From Cuniculiplasma divulgatum (GTDB taxonomy: Archaea > Thermoplasmatota > Thermoplasmata > Thermoplasmatales > Thermoplasmataceae), in NCBI GenBank assembly GCA_031200235.1, contig CP133595.1, positions 186,001 through 250,000 on the forward strand: a stretch of DNA of 64,000 nucleotides, given 5' to 3'. The translations under genes were made by a program, and so were the position numbers. Each line of letters begins with the position of its first letter. Within the stretch, counting starts at the first letter, position 1. Below, in pieces: positions 15,115 to 24,844 of this stretch. The notes under the pieces were generated by a model, which was not told the DNA's origin, did not search any database, and saw only the letters and a program-made list of their open reading frames with translations.

Positions 15115-18100
15115 ATGCATTTCTCCATTAAGACAGGGACGTTGTTTGCCATGGTGGCTGTGTTCGCAATGCTGGCCTCTGGAGGTGTCGCATTACAGCA
15201 TGGAGGGCAGATAGCATCATCGGGCGTACATGCCGTAAACAGTACCGGAAACGTATCTGAAATATCTTACAATCTTTCTCCTGAATACAATCTCACTTCT
15301 CTTGGAGAGCCGCGACTGAATGCATCCGGAGGATGGTCATCTCTTAGAAACGTAATAAACTCGAGACTTGACAGTTCTTCTGTTCCCTCGTATGCCAGAT
15401 ATCTTCCGAACTTTGCAGTGGGTCCTGAAATTCAAAATGGGAATGTACTGCCTTCATACACGTCAGCCCCGGCCCCAATGGGACTTTCCAGCTATGGCCT
15501 GATGAACCAGTCAGGAACCCTTGTCCCGTATACCTACAGCACGTCCAGCTTTCAGGGAACAATAAATCTTTCTTCTGTTCAGGAGTTCTATATGGGATCT
15601 GATGCACCACACAGCTTCTCCATACAGTTGAACTCTGTGCTCAACAACGTTACGCTGTTTGGAGTCACAGGGTACCAGTACTGGACCCAGAATGTTGTTG
15701 ATTATTCATCCATGACGGGCCAGCTGACCTTTGTTGATAACATATGGAACTTCTCATCACCATCTGCAGTGATAAATGGCAATGAGTTCCACTCCTACAA
15801 TGGCACAGTGGTTCCAGGCGTTTACTATTACGATATTGGACCAACACTGCATATCAAACCGCCATTCACTCTGAGCCTTTACCTCAATACCACCACACTT
15901 GGCAACAGGAACACTGTCTTCTTCAATTACTCAATTTCCGGCAGGCTTGAGAACGGGACATTGATCAGCAAAAGCGGGAGTTATGACCAGGTGCAGTTCA
16001 ACTCCTCCTCTCCCGGTTCCGGACCCATTCCTTCAGCAGATTTTCAGGTGAGTGGAAGCCACCTTACAGGCACAGGATTCATACCAATGGATGCAGAGTT
16101 CATAATTGGCGGTCCGGGCGGCGGATCAACGGCAGACTTCTACAACATAAGCGGAAGCATGTCCCTGGATTATCGTAACAGTTCCGGGAGATACACCCCC
16201 GTGGGATCAGCATACAACGCAGGTTCCGAGACTGGTGAAACATCCTCAGGCATAGGCATGTACTATTCCAACCACACTGCATACCTGTCAACGGGACCGT
16301 CTTTTGTGGAAGGACTCTGGAACATTTCCAATAATCCAGGTGTGGTTTCTATCCAGGGCAGGGTTGGCCCTTCAAATGCCTTTGTTATGGTGAGTGATTC
16401 CAGAGTGATGAACAACGCCACTGCACAGTGGGCTCCAGCTGGCACATACGGCAATTTCGATTACCATATCTCTCCGGGAAATTATTCCATGGAATTCCTC
16501 CTGAGCTACCATAATCCATCTTTCGTGAATGACATGACACTTTTGTCCGGATATACGCATAACGTTGGAACCATCTCACTGGGAGTCAATTTCTCAAGAG
16601 GGGTATACACACCGCTGTATTCATTCAGCAATGCACAGTTAAGAAACCTCAGTAATGCTGGCAATGGCACTGCTTCGAGCCCATTCCAGATACCTGGGCC
16701 ACTGGAACTTGCAGCAAATGGCATCCCAGCTCAGGCACAGCTCAGTTCTGTCTTCAGCAGGGTGAATGATTATCTATACCCGGTCTTCTATGGCATCATC
16801 CAAACCAACACGACAAATTATACCCTCTACAACGGATTCCGCACTGCCCAGGGAAATTCGCCATTTGAGATTTCACTACCACTCACTGACCTTGCTTCCA
16901 TTACACAGGAATTTGATGTGCCCACGGTGAATTTCCTCCCTGAGGTGTTCTATGCAGCATCAAATGTAACAATTTCAAATTCAACTATCTCGGGATGGTT
17001 CAGCACCATAGTGTATAACAACTACACACTGGACAATGTACCGCCTGTCGCTTCCCTTATGCTGTGGAACACCACTCACTCCTTAATTGAAAGGAACAGT
17101 GTGGAAAGCCAGGGATCAGGTATCCTCATTTATAACCAGAACTCCACCATATCTGATAACTATGTGTGGAATAACACATTCTCAAACTACCCCTATGTCT
17201 ATGCGGGTGACTATTACGGATACGCTCCCATAGGTTTGGTGGTTGAAAGCTCCGGGAACACAATTTACAACAATGAGTTCACGTCCACAATTCCACTTGT
17301 GAGCATAAGCGGAAGGGGAGCCAATATTTACAATGGCGGGAATGCCACTTACACCGACAGATTCAACATTACAAGGGAAAGTTCCAGCAAACTTGCACAC
17401 TTCAACGGCGTGACCCTCTCCGGAAGCATCCTTAACACATCATACCAGGGTGGAAATTACTTCTACAACTACTTTGGAAATGGAACTGTGCCGTACAACG
17501 GGTCCGGGGTCGGCTTTGTTTTCAACGGCCAGGGGATTTTCAATGGAAGCATGAATGATGGCTACAGTTATAACCCTCTGACCCTGCCTTCCTATGCCAC
17601 CAACGTTACAGCCACCGGGCTTCCAGCCAGCACTGAGACATATTTTGACCTAAACAATGCCATCTACAACATAAGTTATGGACAGCATTATACAGTGTAC
17701 CTGCCCAATGGAACCTATTTTCTTTCAGGATTTGCCCTTGTTAGCCCTCAGGTAGAATTTTTGCCGTCAACCTACATGGGGAAGCTTCTTCTCACCGTCG
17801 GTTCCTTCCAGGCTCTTGGACCTGTGATGAACATCACTCTCAGGTATGAAGAGTACGTGAATCTGACTGTTACGGAGCGGGGTCTCCCGGCCGGCACTCA
17901 GTGGGGCTTTTCCGTTCCAGCCGCAGGTGAAGGGTTTGAGCTGGCCTCGGACAACATTTCCATGTTCCTCCCTGCGAGTCAGGAGTATGAGATCATTCCC
18001 CAGTCAGTTTCAGGATATTATTCTTCACCGCTCGATATTGGTCCGCTTTACAGCCCGGGAACCGCTACCCTCACATACAGCAGACTTCCAGCCAGCATAT

Positions 18101-18438
18101 CAGGCAATTTCACCGTAATCTTTTCAGAGAGCGGACTGGCGGGCGGGACAGTGTGGAAAATCCAGATAGGCCAGCAGACCTTTTCAACAACAAACAGCAC
18201 AATGGCAATATATGGCTTTGAGAACGGCAATTATTCCTATTCAATAGTTCCTGTTGCCGGATACCGGGCAGTACAGTCTGGATACCTGTACATAGATAAC
18301 GGCAATGGCACTGTGGCAGTTACATTTGTGAAAACATCGGCTGGAGCTGGCCAGGCTGTTTATATTGCCCTGTCACTGATTGGGGGGGCCGCCATTGGAT
18401 CCGTGGCTGTTTATGCAGTGATGCGCCGCAGAACCTGA
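15115..18438 (+). CDS. Thermopsin-like (peptidase A5) giant secreted protein
   Basis: About 1107 aa from a leaderless ATG 15115 (TATA-like ATTTAATAATT at 15083-15093). Signal peptide at the N-terminus; residues about 70-330 match thermopsin, the acid protease family of Thermoplasmatales/Sulfolobales (EFYMGSDAPHSFSIQLN, GVTGYQYWTQNVVDY). The middle (about 560-760) has Asn/Ser-rich beta-helix rungs (NSTISGW, NSTISDNYVWNN), followed by two PEGA-like beta-sandwich repeats (TERGLPAGTQW, SESGLAGGTVW) and a C-terminal membrane anchor with RRRT tail. Function is probably extracellular acid proteolysis or surface attachment. Very rich in N-glycosylation sequons, no cysteine cluster seen. Confidence 0.85.
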   Translation: MHFSIKTGTLFAMVAVFAMLASGGVALQHGGQIASSGVHAVNSTGNVSEISYNLSPEYNLTSLGEPRLNASGGWSSLRNVINSRLDSSSVPSYARYLPNFAVGPEIQNGNVLPSYTSAPAPMGLSSYGLMNQSGTLVPYTYSTSSFQGTINLSSVQEFYMGSDAPHSFSIQLNSVLNNVTLFGVTGYQYWTQNVVDYSSMTGQLTFVDNIWNFSSPSAVINGNEFHSYNGTVVPGVYYYDIGPTLHIKPPFTLSLYLNTTTLGNRNTVFFNYSISGRLENGTLISKSGSYDQVQFNSSSPGSGPIPSADFQVSGSHLTGTGFIPMDAEFIIGGPGGGSTADFYNISGSMSLDYRNSSGRYTPVGSAYNAGSETGETSSGIGMYYSNHTAYLSTGPSFVEGLWNISNNPGVVSIQGRVGPSNAFVMVSDSRVMNNATAQWAPAGTYGNFDYHISPGNYSMEFLLSYHNPSFVNDMTLLSGYTHNVGTISLGVNFSRGVYTPLYSFSNAQLRNLSNAGNGTASSPFQIPGPLELAANGIPAQAQLSSVFSRVNDYLYPVFYGIIQTNTTNYTLYNGFRTAQGNSPFEISLPLTDLASITQEFDVPTVNFLPEVFYAASNVTISNSTISGWFSTIVYNNYTLDNVPPVASLMLWNTTHSLIERNSVESQGSGILIYNQNSTISDNYVWNNTFSNYPYVYAGDYYGYAPIGLVVESSGNTIYNNEFTSTIPLVSISGRGANIYNGGNATYTDRFNITRESSSKLAHFNGVTLSGSILNTSYQGGNYFYNYFGNGTVPYNGSGVGFVFNGQGIFNGSMNDGYSYNPLTLPSYATNVTATGLPASTETYFDLNNAIYNISYGQHYTVYLPNGTYFLSGFALVSPQVEFLPSTYMGKLLLTVGSFQALGPVMNITLRYEEYVNLTVTERGLPAGTQWGFSVPAAGEGFELASDNISMFLPASQEYEIIPQSVSGYYSSPLDIGPLYSPGTATLTYSRLPASISGNFTVIFSESGLAGGTVWKIQIGQQTFSTTNSTMAIYGFENGNYSYSIVPVAGYRAVQSGYLYIDNGNGTVAVTFVKTSAGAGQAVYIALSLIGGAAIGSVAVYAVMRRRT

Positions 18439-18447
18439 TGGTGTGCG

Positions 18448-19008
18448 TCACTTCAACAGGTCGATGAGCTGGCTGGCTTCTTTCCGGTTCAGCTCATCCA
18501 AAGTTTTCTTCTTCAGTTTTACCATGAATAACCGTGCAATCTCCTTCTTGTCCTCTGACTTCTGGAGACTCTCTATGTACTTTATCTGCTTCTGGCTCAC
18601 TGGGATTCCTGAGTTGTCTGCACCTTTTTCAACCGCCATGGATTTGAGCTTTTCTATGAGTTCTGATGCCTCATCCATGTTCAGAAGATTCAGGGAATCT
18701 TTTCCATGTGCCTTCAGGAATTCCCTGGCAGCGGCTATTCTCTGTTCGGAGTTCTGCAGGTTCGTGAGAAAGGCAATCTGCTTTCCGGTTGCAAGGGGTT
18801 TTCCCGTTGCCTTGCCCTCTTCCCCCTTTGGAACTATCTTTCGCAACTCATCTATAAGCTTCGAGGCTTCGGGAACACTGAGTTCTTCCGTTGACTTTTT
18901 TCCTGATTCGGAAAGGAATTTTTCCATGGCTTTTTTACGGTCAGGATTCTCTCCTATGAGCCTGCTTATGAAATTTAACTGATTCCTGGTAGGTGAGCTG
19001 GATGGCAT
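18448..19008 (-). CDS. Three-repeat protein with EASxLID motifs
   Basis: 186-aa charged protein made of three tandem units of roughly 50-55 residues. Each unit begins with a Q-(I/L)-x-(F/Y)-I/L helix (NQLNFISRL, KQIAFLTNL, KQIKYIESL) and ends with an EAS-x-LI-(D/E) helix (EASKLIDEL, EASELIEKL, EASQLIDLL). Short domains of this shape occur at the C-termini of phage and plasmid DNA-processing proteins in bacteria, from memory; here the domain occurs alone, three times, with KG-rich linkers. No catalytic residues or membrane segments. Convergent with the thermopsin gene. Function unknown. Confidence 0.75.
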   Translation of the reverse strand: MPSSSPTRNQLNFISRLIGENPDRKKAMEKFLSESGKKSTEELSVPEASKLIDELRKIVPKGEEGKATGKPLATGKQIAFLTNLQNSEQRIAAAREFLKAHGKDSLNLLNMDEASELIEKLKSMAVEKGADNSGIPVSQKQIKYIESLQKSEDKKEIARLFMVKLKKKTLDELNRKEASQLIDLLK

Positions 19009-19089
19009 AATTGCATGAGTATGACGTTACTGATTAATGTTAGGATAGATGTTTGACCAACCCTGCTAAGGCAGCAGTGCATTCGTGCG

Positions 19090-19854
19090 TCAAACATCCC
19101 TCCACCTTGATCTTTTCAATGCCATGTAGCTCAGTGCCATAGTGAGGGAAATAAGAACCGCCCAGTAAACTCCCTGAACCTCAGGTGAGATGGAAATGAA
19201 GTGAGCCGCATTCTGGGCAATCTGCGCTGAATAAGTTGTGGGCGATATGTAGGCAAGGTACCTGAAGGGTAGTGGAATATAGGATATTGGGTAGTATACC
19301 GGAGGAATCGTGGTAAGTATTGGCGAGAGTATGCCTGAAAACGCCCAGCTCTGCACAATATCTGATGACAGCGTGGAGAGAAGGAATCCAAGCGATACGG
19401 AGAAGGTGAATATTGTGGCCATATCCAGGAAAAGAATCAATGACCCGAGTGCTGTGAGATGGACGAAAAGTATGTTGAACACCACAAGAATTGCCAGTGT
19501 GGGTATGGAATATACTATTTCAGAGAGGGCCATTCCCATTATGTATATGCCGGGTCCTGTGGGCGAACTCACAACCATGTCCTGAAGCCTCATGTCATTC
19601 TTCAGATGAGACAGGTCACCCTGCATGGAAGTCCCGCTTGATACCATATTCATGATAAGCGCCCCCTCTGCAGCCACCGGAAGGAGCGTCCCATGGCTTG
19701 CAAAGGTCACCACAGCCAGTATTGACAGGGGGGCCAGAAGGGTGTTTATCAGGGTCACAGGATAATTTACCATGGCATAAATTGAATTTACAAGGATTGA
19801 TGCATATATCTGGCTCCCCACATTCCTATTCACCGTTGACACCTCCCTGAACAA
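19090..19854 (-). CDS. ABC-2 type transporter permease
   Basis: 254 aa with six predicted membrane segments and a conserved central PPVYYPISYIP stretch typical of ABC-2 permeases of drug/polysaccharide exporters. The start overlaps the 3' end of the ATPase gene by 29 nt, giving a two-gene exporter. A tight Pro-Pro loop between TM5 and TM6 and the final basic RSRWRD tail are as expected. Substrate unknown. Confidence 0.88.
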   Translation of the reverse strand: MFREVSTVNRNVGSQIYASILVNSIYAMVNYPVTLINTLLAPLSILAVVTFASHGTLLPVAAEGALIMNMVSSGTSMQGDLSHLKNDMRLQDMVVSSPTGPGIYIMGMALSEIVYSIPTLAILVVFNILFVHLTALGSLILFLDMATIFTFSVSLGFLLSTLSSDIVQSWAFSGILSPILTTIPPVYYPISYIPLPFRYLAYISPTTYSAQIAQNAAHFISISPEVQGVYWAVLISLTMALSYMALKRSRWRDV

Positions 19855-20725
19855 GAGATTCGAATATGGTGTTTAGGGAGATTTCCTGCACATTGAACCT
19901 GATATGGCTGGCAAGAAGCGATGTCACTATGCCATATGCCTGGTCTTCTGTTGTAAGGACCTGTATCTCCCCGTCATCAAGCCTTCTTACCTGACCCTTG
20001 ATCTGCGGTATTTCCAGGTTTCCTGCAAAAATCTTGACACTTAGGGGGTATTTGGTCAATCCACGCAGGTCATCCAGAGTGCCAAGGCCAACCATCCTTC
20101 CATGGTCAATGATCCCGATTCGGTCTCCCAGCTGCTCTGCCTCCTCAAGGTAATGTGTGGTCAGTATTATGAGCCTGTCCTTCTTCATTCCTGCAAGAAC
20201 ATTCCAGAGTTCCTTTCTTGAGATGAAGTCCAGGCCTGTTGTTGGCTCATCCATGAAAATTACTGTTGCCTCACTTGCAAGTGCGGTTGCAACCAGAACC
20301 TTTCTCTTCTGGCCTCCTGAAAGGCTCCTGTTTTTAACATTCTCCTGATCTTCCAGCCCAAGGCTGCGAAGGACATCCCTTGCCATTGCTCTTGATTCAG
20401 AGTGCGTGTACCCGCGCCACATGAGATATGAAGTTATTGTCTGCACCGGAGTCATCCATGGCACCGCCCTTGCTTCCTGTGGCACAGCAGCTATGATCTC
20501 CCTCACTTCGCGTGCATCCTGCACCACATCATTTCCATTGATGAAGGCCTTTCCGGAAGTGGGCATCAACTGTGTTGATAGAATCCTCACAAGTGTGGTC
20601 TTTCCGGCACCGTTCTTTCCTATAAGAGCGAATATGCCATTGTGGTCGATGTGAAAACTTACGCCATTAAGAGCACTGACATTGCCTGAATAGATCTTGG
20701 ACAGTTCAGTGACCTGTATGTCCAC
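19826..20725 (-). CDS. ABC transporter ATP-binding protein (exporter, DrrA-like)
   Basis: 299 aa with intact Walker A (GKNGAGKTT, about 36-44), Q-loop region, signature LSGGQKRK, Walker B VIFMDEPTTGLD, and a C-terminal extension of about 80 residues typical for the CcmA/DrrA group. GTG start lies about 24 nt below a GTATAAAAG box (20745-20753), hence leaderless. Drives the permease encoded immediately downstream; multidrug, lipid or antibiotic export is the usual role of this class. Confidence 0.92.
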   Translation of the reverse strand: MDIQVTELSKIYSGNVSALNGVSFHIDHNGIFALIGKNGAGKTTLVRILSTQLMPTSGKAFINGNDVVQDAREVREIIAAVPQEARAVPWMTPVQTITSYLMWRGYTHSESRAMARDVLRSLGLEDQENVKNRSLSGGQKRKVLVATALASEATVIFMDEPTTGLDFISRKELWNVLAGMKKDRLIILTTHYLEEAEQLGDRIGIIDHGRMVGLGTLDDLRGLTKYPLSVKIFAGNLEIPQIKGQVRRLDDGEIQVLTTEDQAYGIVTSLLASHIRFNVQEISLNTIFESLVQGGVNGE

Positions 20726-20849
20726 TTCCAGTTATGTTTAAACCGTATAAAAGCAATCCCAACCTGAAAAAACTTCACATTATACAGGAAATTCGGTGCC
20801 AGGATAGGGAGCGATGAACGGGATATCACCATGAGAATAATGGGGCTAG

Positions 20850-21263
20850 ATGGCCAGCGCCATGGTTAAATACATTCCGGGTTATGATCCGTTTACGAAG
20901 GACGGAAGCGATCAGACAAAGATAACTGACCACATGGCAAACGAGCGCACTTACCTGGCATGGCTCAGGACAGGCATCGCAGTCATGGCACTGGGATTTG
21001 TGGTGGCAAAATTTGGAATAATCATCAAGGAGCTTGACAGAAATGCTCCAACATCCTCATACGGAAGGTCGTCTTCCATAGGTATCGTCCTTGTCATAGC
21101 AGGCGGTTTCCTGGAGATCATGGCCCTCAGAAGTTTCGTGAGGAACAAGAAAAGCATCGAAGAGGGCAATTTTGTCCCTTCAACCGGCCTGGAGGTTGCT
21201 GCAGGCATTATCATACTTCTGGTGGCCGTACTGCTCATAGCCTACATGCTGTTGACGCTTTGA
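20850..21263 (+). CDS. DUF202/YidH-family membrane protein
   Basis: 137 aa with the DUF202 hallmark ANERTYLAWLRTGIAVMALGFVVAKFG (about 30-56), followed by a conserved second membrane helix after a polar loop and a third at the C-terminus. Small integral membrane proteins of this family are widespread and uncharacterised. ATG 20850 or 20862 could be used. Divergent from the ABC exporter; no functional link evident. Confidence 0.85.
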   Translation: MASAMVKYIPGYDPFTKDGSDQTKITDHMANERTYLAWLRTGIAVMALGFVVAKFGIIIKELDRNAPTSSYGRSSSIGIVLVIAGGFLEIMALRSFVRNKKSIEEGNFVPSTGLEVAAGIIILLVAVLLIAYMLLTL

Positions 21264-21350
21264 ACTCCCCTGCATCTCTGGAAACCGTAATGGTACGTAG
21301 TGCGAGTATTTAAGAAATGATCACATTGGTGCTGCTGTGGTGACTGGCAG

Positions 21351-21854
21351 GTGGGGAGCGATAATATTTCAGATGAAGTGCTGAAGGAGGTTCTTTCCTC
21401 CCATGAAATGCTGAAGGTGCTCAGGCACATGCATACTGCAAAGGTCGATTATGCCAAGAACACCACCAGGTACACAGATATACCGCAGATAAGGGTGACT
21501 GAGTACCTGTTGCGGCTCAGGTCACTGGGACTTCTTGATACATATGAAAATACTTCAATTAAGCGAACGGCAGCAAAACTGAAGAAAAGTGCGGAAGTAC
21601 ACAAGCATCACACTTATTTCCAGATCAACAGGAGCGGCGATATTCTTCTGAAGAAAGCCACCCCTGAAAACTATCTAAAGTTCATTGGCCCTGAGTTCAT
21701 CAGCGTCCTGTGCAGCAGGAAAAAGATTCAGGAAAGCCCAGAAGCTGTCCTGCTCCTTAAGAGTTATGGGCTCATTGACAAGGAAGATACCATAACAGAC
21801 ATTGGAACCGAAGTTCTCAAGCATGGTAGGCGGACGCACAAAGTATCATGTTGA
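21351..21854 (+). CDS. DUF2250-like winged-helix protein
   Basis: 167 aa, GTG start. The N-terminal 70 residues form a predicted helix-turn-helix (MLKVLRHMHTAKVDYAKNTTRYTDIP, then RVTEYLLRLRSLGLLDTYENTSIKRT), close in character to archaeal DUF2250 proteins. A second helix-turn-helix-like unit near the C-terminus (AVLLLKSYGLIDKEDTITDIG) suggests two winged helices. Probably a DNA-binding regulator; nothing adjacent indicates its target. Confidence 0.65.
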   Translation: MGSDNISDEVLKEVLSSHEMLKVLRHMHTAKVDYAKNTTRYTDIPQIRVTEYLLRLRSLGLLDTYENTSIKRTAAKLKKSAEVHKHHTYFQINRSGDILLKKATPENYLKFIGPEFISVLCSRKKIQESPEAVLLLKSYGLIDKEDTITDIGTEVLKHGRRTHKVSC

Positions 21855-21972
21855 GTGATCATCAAGATTCATGACTGACTCAGGATCTCCGTTATGAGAT
21901 TGCAACAGAGCTGTCATTGGAGATCACTGTTTCCGATCCATGATGCCAAACAAGCCTTCCCTGCCGGGGAAC

Positions 21973-23040
21973 TCAGGAGCTGTTCAACAGCTCAGAAATT
22001 ATTTGTTCCGTAAATGCCGCTGTTTTCGCGCTTCCACCCATATCCGGGGTTTTTGTGCCTTTCCTGATGGCTGAAAACATTGCTTCTTCAAGCACCAGCC
22101 TCTCCTTGCTGAAACCCAGCCAGTCAATCATCATGCCCATTGAGAGTATCATTGCAATTGGATTCGCAATTCCTTTGCCGGCTATGTCGACAGCACTGCC
22201 ATGAACTGGCTCAAACATACCTTTTTTCGTTGATAGGTTTGCACTGTAGGCAAACCCGAGCCCTCCTACCGTTGACGCTCCAAGATCTGATAATATGTCC
22301 CCGAACATGTTTTCCGTAACAATAACGTTCAGGTTTCTGGGATGCAGAAGCATGTACTGCGTCATTGCGTCTCCGTACATATATTGCCTCTCAACATGAG
22401 GATGTTTTTCAGCAACCTCATCGAAAACCTTCCGGAAGAATGCAAAAGATTTCAGCACATTGCTCTTGTCGACGCACGTCACTGATCTCTTTCCGCTTGA
22501 AAGAGCCCCCTTGCTTTTCTCTGCAAGATTGAACGCCATGTCCACTATTCTCTCCGTACCTTCGCGAGTAACTATCTGGTTGTCAATGGCAACCGAATCT
22601 CTCAGCACCATTCCGCCAAAATGACTGGAATAGAGGCCTTCACTGTTTTCCCTTACGATTGTGTAATCGATTGAATTTTTGTCATCGATGCCCCGCAGAA
22701 CGGATGCTATGCCCGGTAGAAGTCTTACTGGCCGTACGTTGGCGTAAAGGTCAAAATGGAACCTCAGGCCCAGGATAATATCCAGCGCTTTCTCTGTTCC
22801 CGATTCTCCCACAAGTTTTGGATCTCCCATCGGAGCCTTCAGGATGGCTTTGTAAGGATCTGCCGCTTCCAGAATCTTTTCAAGGGTCCACTTTCCCTCA
22901 TCGGCAGTTTTTGCCCCAATGTCATACCTTATAGGATTTATCTTAAGATCATAATTTTCTCTCAGGACATCCATTATCTTCAGGGAACTTGACATTATTT
23001 CCGGCCCAATGCCATCCCCTTCAAGCACCATTACATCCAT
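21973..23040 (-). CDS. Isocitrate/isopropylmalate-type beta-decarboxylating dehydrogenase
   Basis: Mg2+/NAD(P)-dependent oxidative decarboxylation of a 2-hydroxyacid. Visible: LEGDGIGPEI at the N-terminus, the substrate loop VRENSEGLYSSHFGG, catalytic Tyr within that block and Lys in CVDKSNVL, and YGDAMTQ...VTENMFGDILSDL near the metal site. About 355 aa. Subfamily (isopropylmalate, homoisocitrate, tartrate/D-malate) cannot be fixed by eye. The frame opens at 23055, but ATG 23040 (MDVMVLEGDG) is about 25 nt below AAATGATAATAG (23063-23073). No leuA/leuC/leuD genes are nearby; neighbours are MmgE/PrpD, MFS and LysR genes, favouring a catabolic role. Confidence 0.85.
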   Translation of the reverse strand: MDVMVLEGDGIGPEIMSSSLKIMDVLRENYDLKINPIRYDIGAKTADEGKWTLEKILEAADPYKAILKAPMGDPKLVGESGTEKALDIILGLRFHFDLYANVRPVRLLPGIASVLRGIDDKNSIDYTIVRENSEGLYSSHFGGMVLRDSVAIDNQIVTREGTERIVDMAFNLAEKSKGALSSGKRSVTCVDKSNVLKSFAFFRKVFDEVAEKHPHVERQYMYGDAMTQYMLLHPRNLNVIVTENMFGDILSDLGASTVGGLGFAYSANLSTKKGMFEPVHGSAVDIAGKGIANPIAMILSMGMMIDWLGFSKERLVLEEAMFSAIRKGTKTPDMGGSAKTAAFTEQIISELLNSS

Positions 23041-23442
23041 GAGATGCTGATGCATGATCTGCTATTATCATTTACTTCTTGGGAAGCACTTAAGTCCGAG
23101 TGAATCTCCACATTTGCCTTTCATTGTGAAAGAATGTGAGATTCAGACATATACATCCAATAAAGTATCCGCTTCAGTCAGCCAGTCAGTTGCTGCCACA
23201 TACTCAGGAATATTGAGAAACGCGTATTGCTGGCATTGCCGTTGAACCTTTTATATTGGGCTCAAAGCGGTTCATGCAGATCTCTTATGAATATCAATAC
23301 CTGACTGTCATATAGAAGAAGATGAGTTTTAAAAAGTAAAATATCACAATGAGGGAATTGCAAATATAAACCCGGAATTCGTAATCTAAATTTTAGCTCA
23401 ATTTCAGGATAAGAATTAAATATTGAAGCAATATTCTAAAGG
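23041..23442. other. Divergent intergenic region of the hydroxy-acid cluster
   Basis: No gene seen in about 400 bases. It separates the dehydrogenase (leftward) from the MmgE/PrpD gene (rightward) and holds both promoters. ATTAAATATT at 23416-23425 is about 22 nt before ATG 23443, a leaderless promoter. A short direct repeat CAGTCAG occurs twice back to back with one base between, at about 23174-23188, a possible regulator site. Confidence 0.45.
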
Positions 23443-24756
23443 ATGCAATCTGATGATATCGGTGAATTCGCATCAAGTAACAGTTATTCCACACTTCCGG
23501 CGGATGTAAAGGAAAGAACAAGGCTGGCAGTTTTGAATTTTTTTGCAGTGACCATTGGAGCCAATGCTTATCCGCAGTCCAAAAACATTATAGATTCCTG
23601 CCGGGAGATTCAAATGGGAAACTACCCCATCTATGGCTCCGGGAAAAAATCCGGTTTGATAAGTTCCGCATGGGCGAATTCAAGCCTTTCCCACCTTCTG
23701 GACTTTGATGACACCCACCTGGGATCCATTGTTCACCCCAGCGCACCGGTTATACCCAGTGCTCTGGCAGTTGGCATTGAAAATTCCGGATCAGGCTCAG
23801 AAGTAATTTACTCCTCAGCAATCGGAATGGAGGTTGCAATAAGGCTTGCCCTCGGAGTTGGGTTGGATGAAAGGTACTCAGACTGGCATAACACTTCCCT
23901 TTACGGAACCTCTGCAGCAGGGACAGCTGCATCCATCATGTTTCATTCCAGCAGGGATGAAATTTCATCGTCTTTCCTCCAGGGACTCACTGTGGCTACC
24001 GGATTTCTTTCAAACAGGGGAACCGTCACCAAGAGCTTTCAGGTTGGCAGATCAGCTGCGGAGGGAATAATAAGTGCAATAGCCTCCAGAAATGGGGTTA
24101 CTGTTTCAAAGAATATCATCAGGACATTTGCTGCTTCCCTATCCAGATCAAGTGAAATTGACCTTGTTACAATGGACATTGGAAAAAAATGGCATGTCCT
24201 TGACAATTACCTCAAGCCATATCCATGTGGCGTTGTTTTGCACCCGGGAATAGATGCGGCCATAAAGATGAGGGAGAAAAACATCGCATTTGACGACGTT
24301 GAAAGAGTGGATGTGCATGTTAACCCGGTGGTACTGGTACTTACCGGCATAATGGAACCAAAGACCGGCCTGGAATCCAAATTCAGTGTTACACATGCCA
24401 TTGCCGCCGCCCTTGCTCACGGCCCACTCTATCCGGAACATTTCTCAGATAAAGCTGTGAAGGATCAAACAACCCTGGAAATAAGGAAGAAAATAAAAGT
24501 GCATTCAGAGGAAAACATAAACAGAGGTCAGACAGTAATAGAAATCAAATACAAAAATGGAAGGACTGAAACCGTTGACCTGAATCGTGGTCCCGATACC
24601 CCATCAAAGCTTCTGGATGAAAACGATGTCCATCTCAAGTTCTCACATCTGGTTGACCCGGTTGTGGGAAAAGATGCTGCTGCAACAATCTGGAACTACC
24701 TGAATGATTTCCAGAAGAAAAGCGACCTCACTGAAATACTGGAGTTATTCGACTGA
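23443..24756 (+). CDS. MmgE/PrpD family dehydratase-like protein
   Basis: 437 aa, full length for the 2-methylcitrate dehydratase/cis-aconitate decarboxylase family. Recognisable: SHLLDFDDTHLGSIVHPSAPVIPSALAVG (about 86-114), the lysine-containing KWHVLDNYLKPYPCG and HPGIDAA, and a C-terminal beta-rich domain with VEIKYKNGR-like strand. The family dehydrates or decarboxylates tricarboxylic acids; with no citrate synthase-like or lyase gene beside it, assignment to the methylcitrate cycle is not secure. Leaderless ATG; grouped with the dehydrogenase, MFS and LysR genes. Confidence 0.88.
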   Translation: MQSDDIGEFASSNSYSTLPADVKERTRLAVLNFFAVTIGANAYPQSKNIIDSCREIQMGNYPIYGSGKKSGLISSAWANSSLSHLLDFDDTHLGSIVHPSAPVIPSALAVGIENSGSGSEVIYSSAIGMEVAIRLALGVGLDERYSDWHNTSLYGTSAAGTAASIMFHSSRDEISSSFLQGLTVATGFLSNRGTVTKSFQVGRSAAEGIISAIASRNGVTVSKNIIRTFAASLSRSSEIDLVTMDIGKKWHVLDNYLKPYPCGVVLHPGIDAAIKMREKNIAFDDVERVDVHVNPVVLVLTGIMEPKTGLESKFSVTHAIAAALAHGPLYPEHFSDKAVKDQTTLEIRKKIKVHSEENINRGQTVIEIKYKNGRTETVDLNRGPDTPSKLLDENDVHLKFSHLVDPVVGKDAAATIWNYLNDFQKKSDLTEILELFD

Positions 24757-24844
24757 AAACTAGGCTCTCTTCTTTACACACCGGAGCCACAACCACCATA
24801 AATCTTTTTAAAGCACCTCTGGTTCCTCTCATTTTAACCCACCC

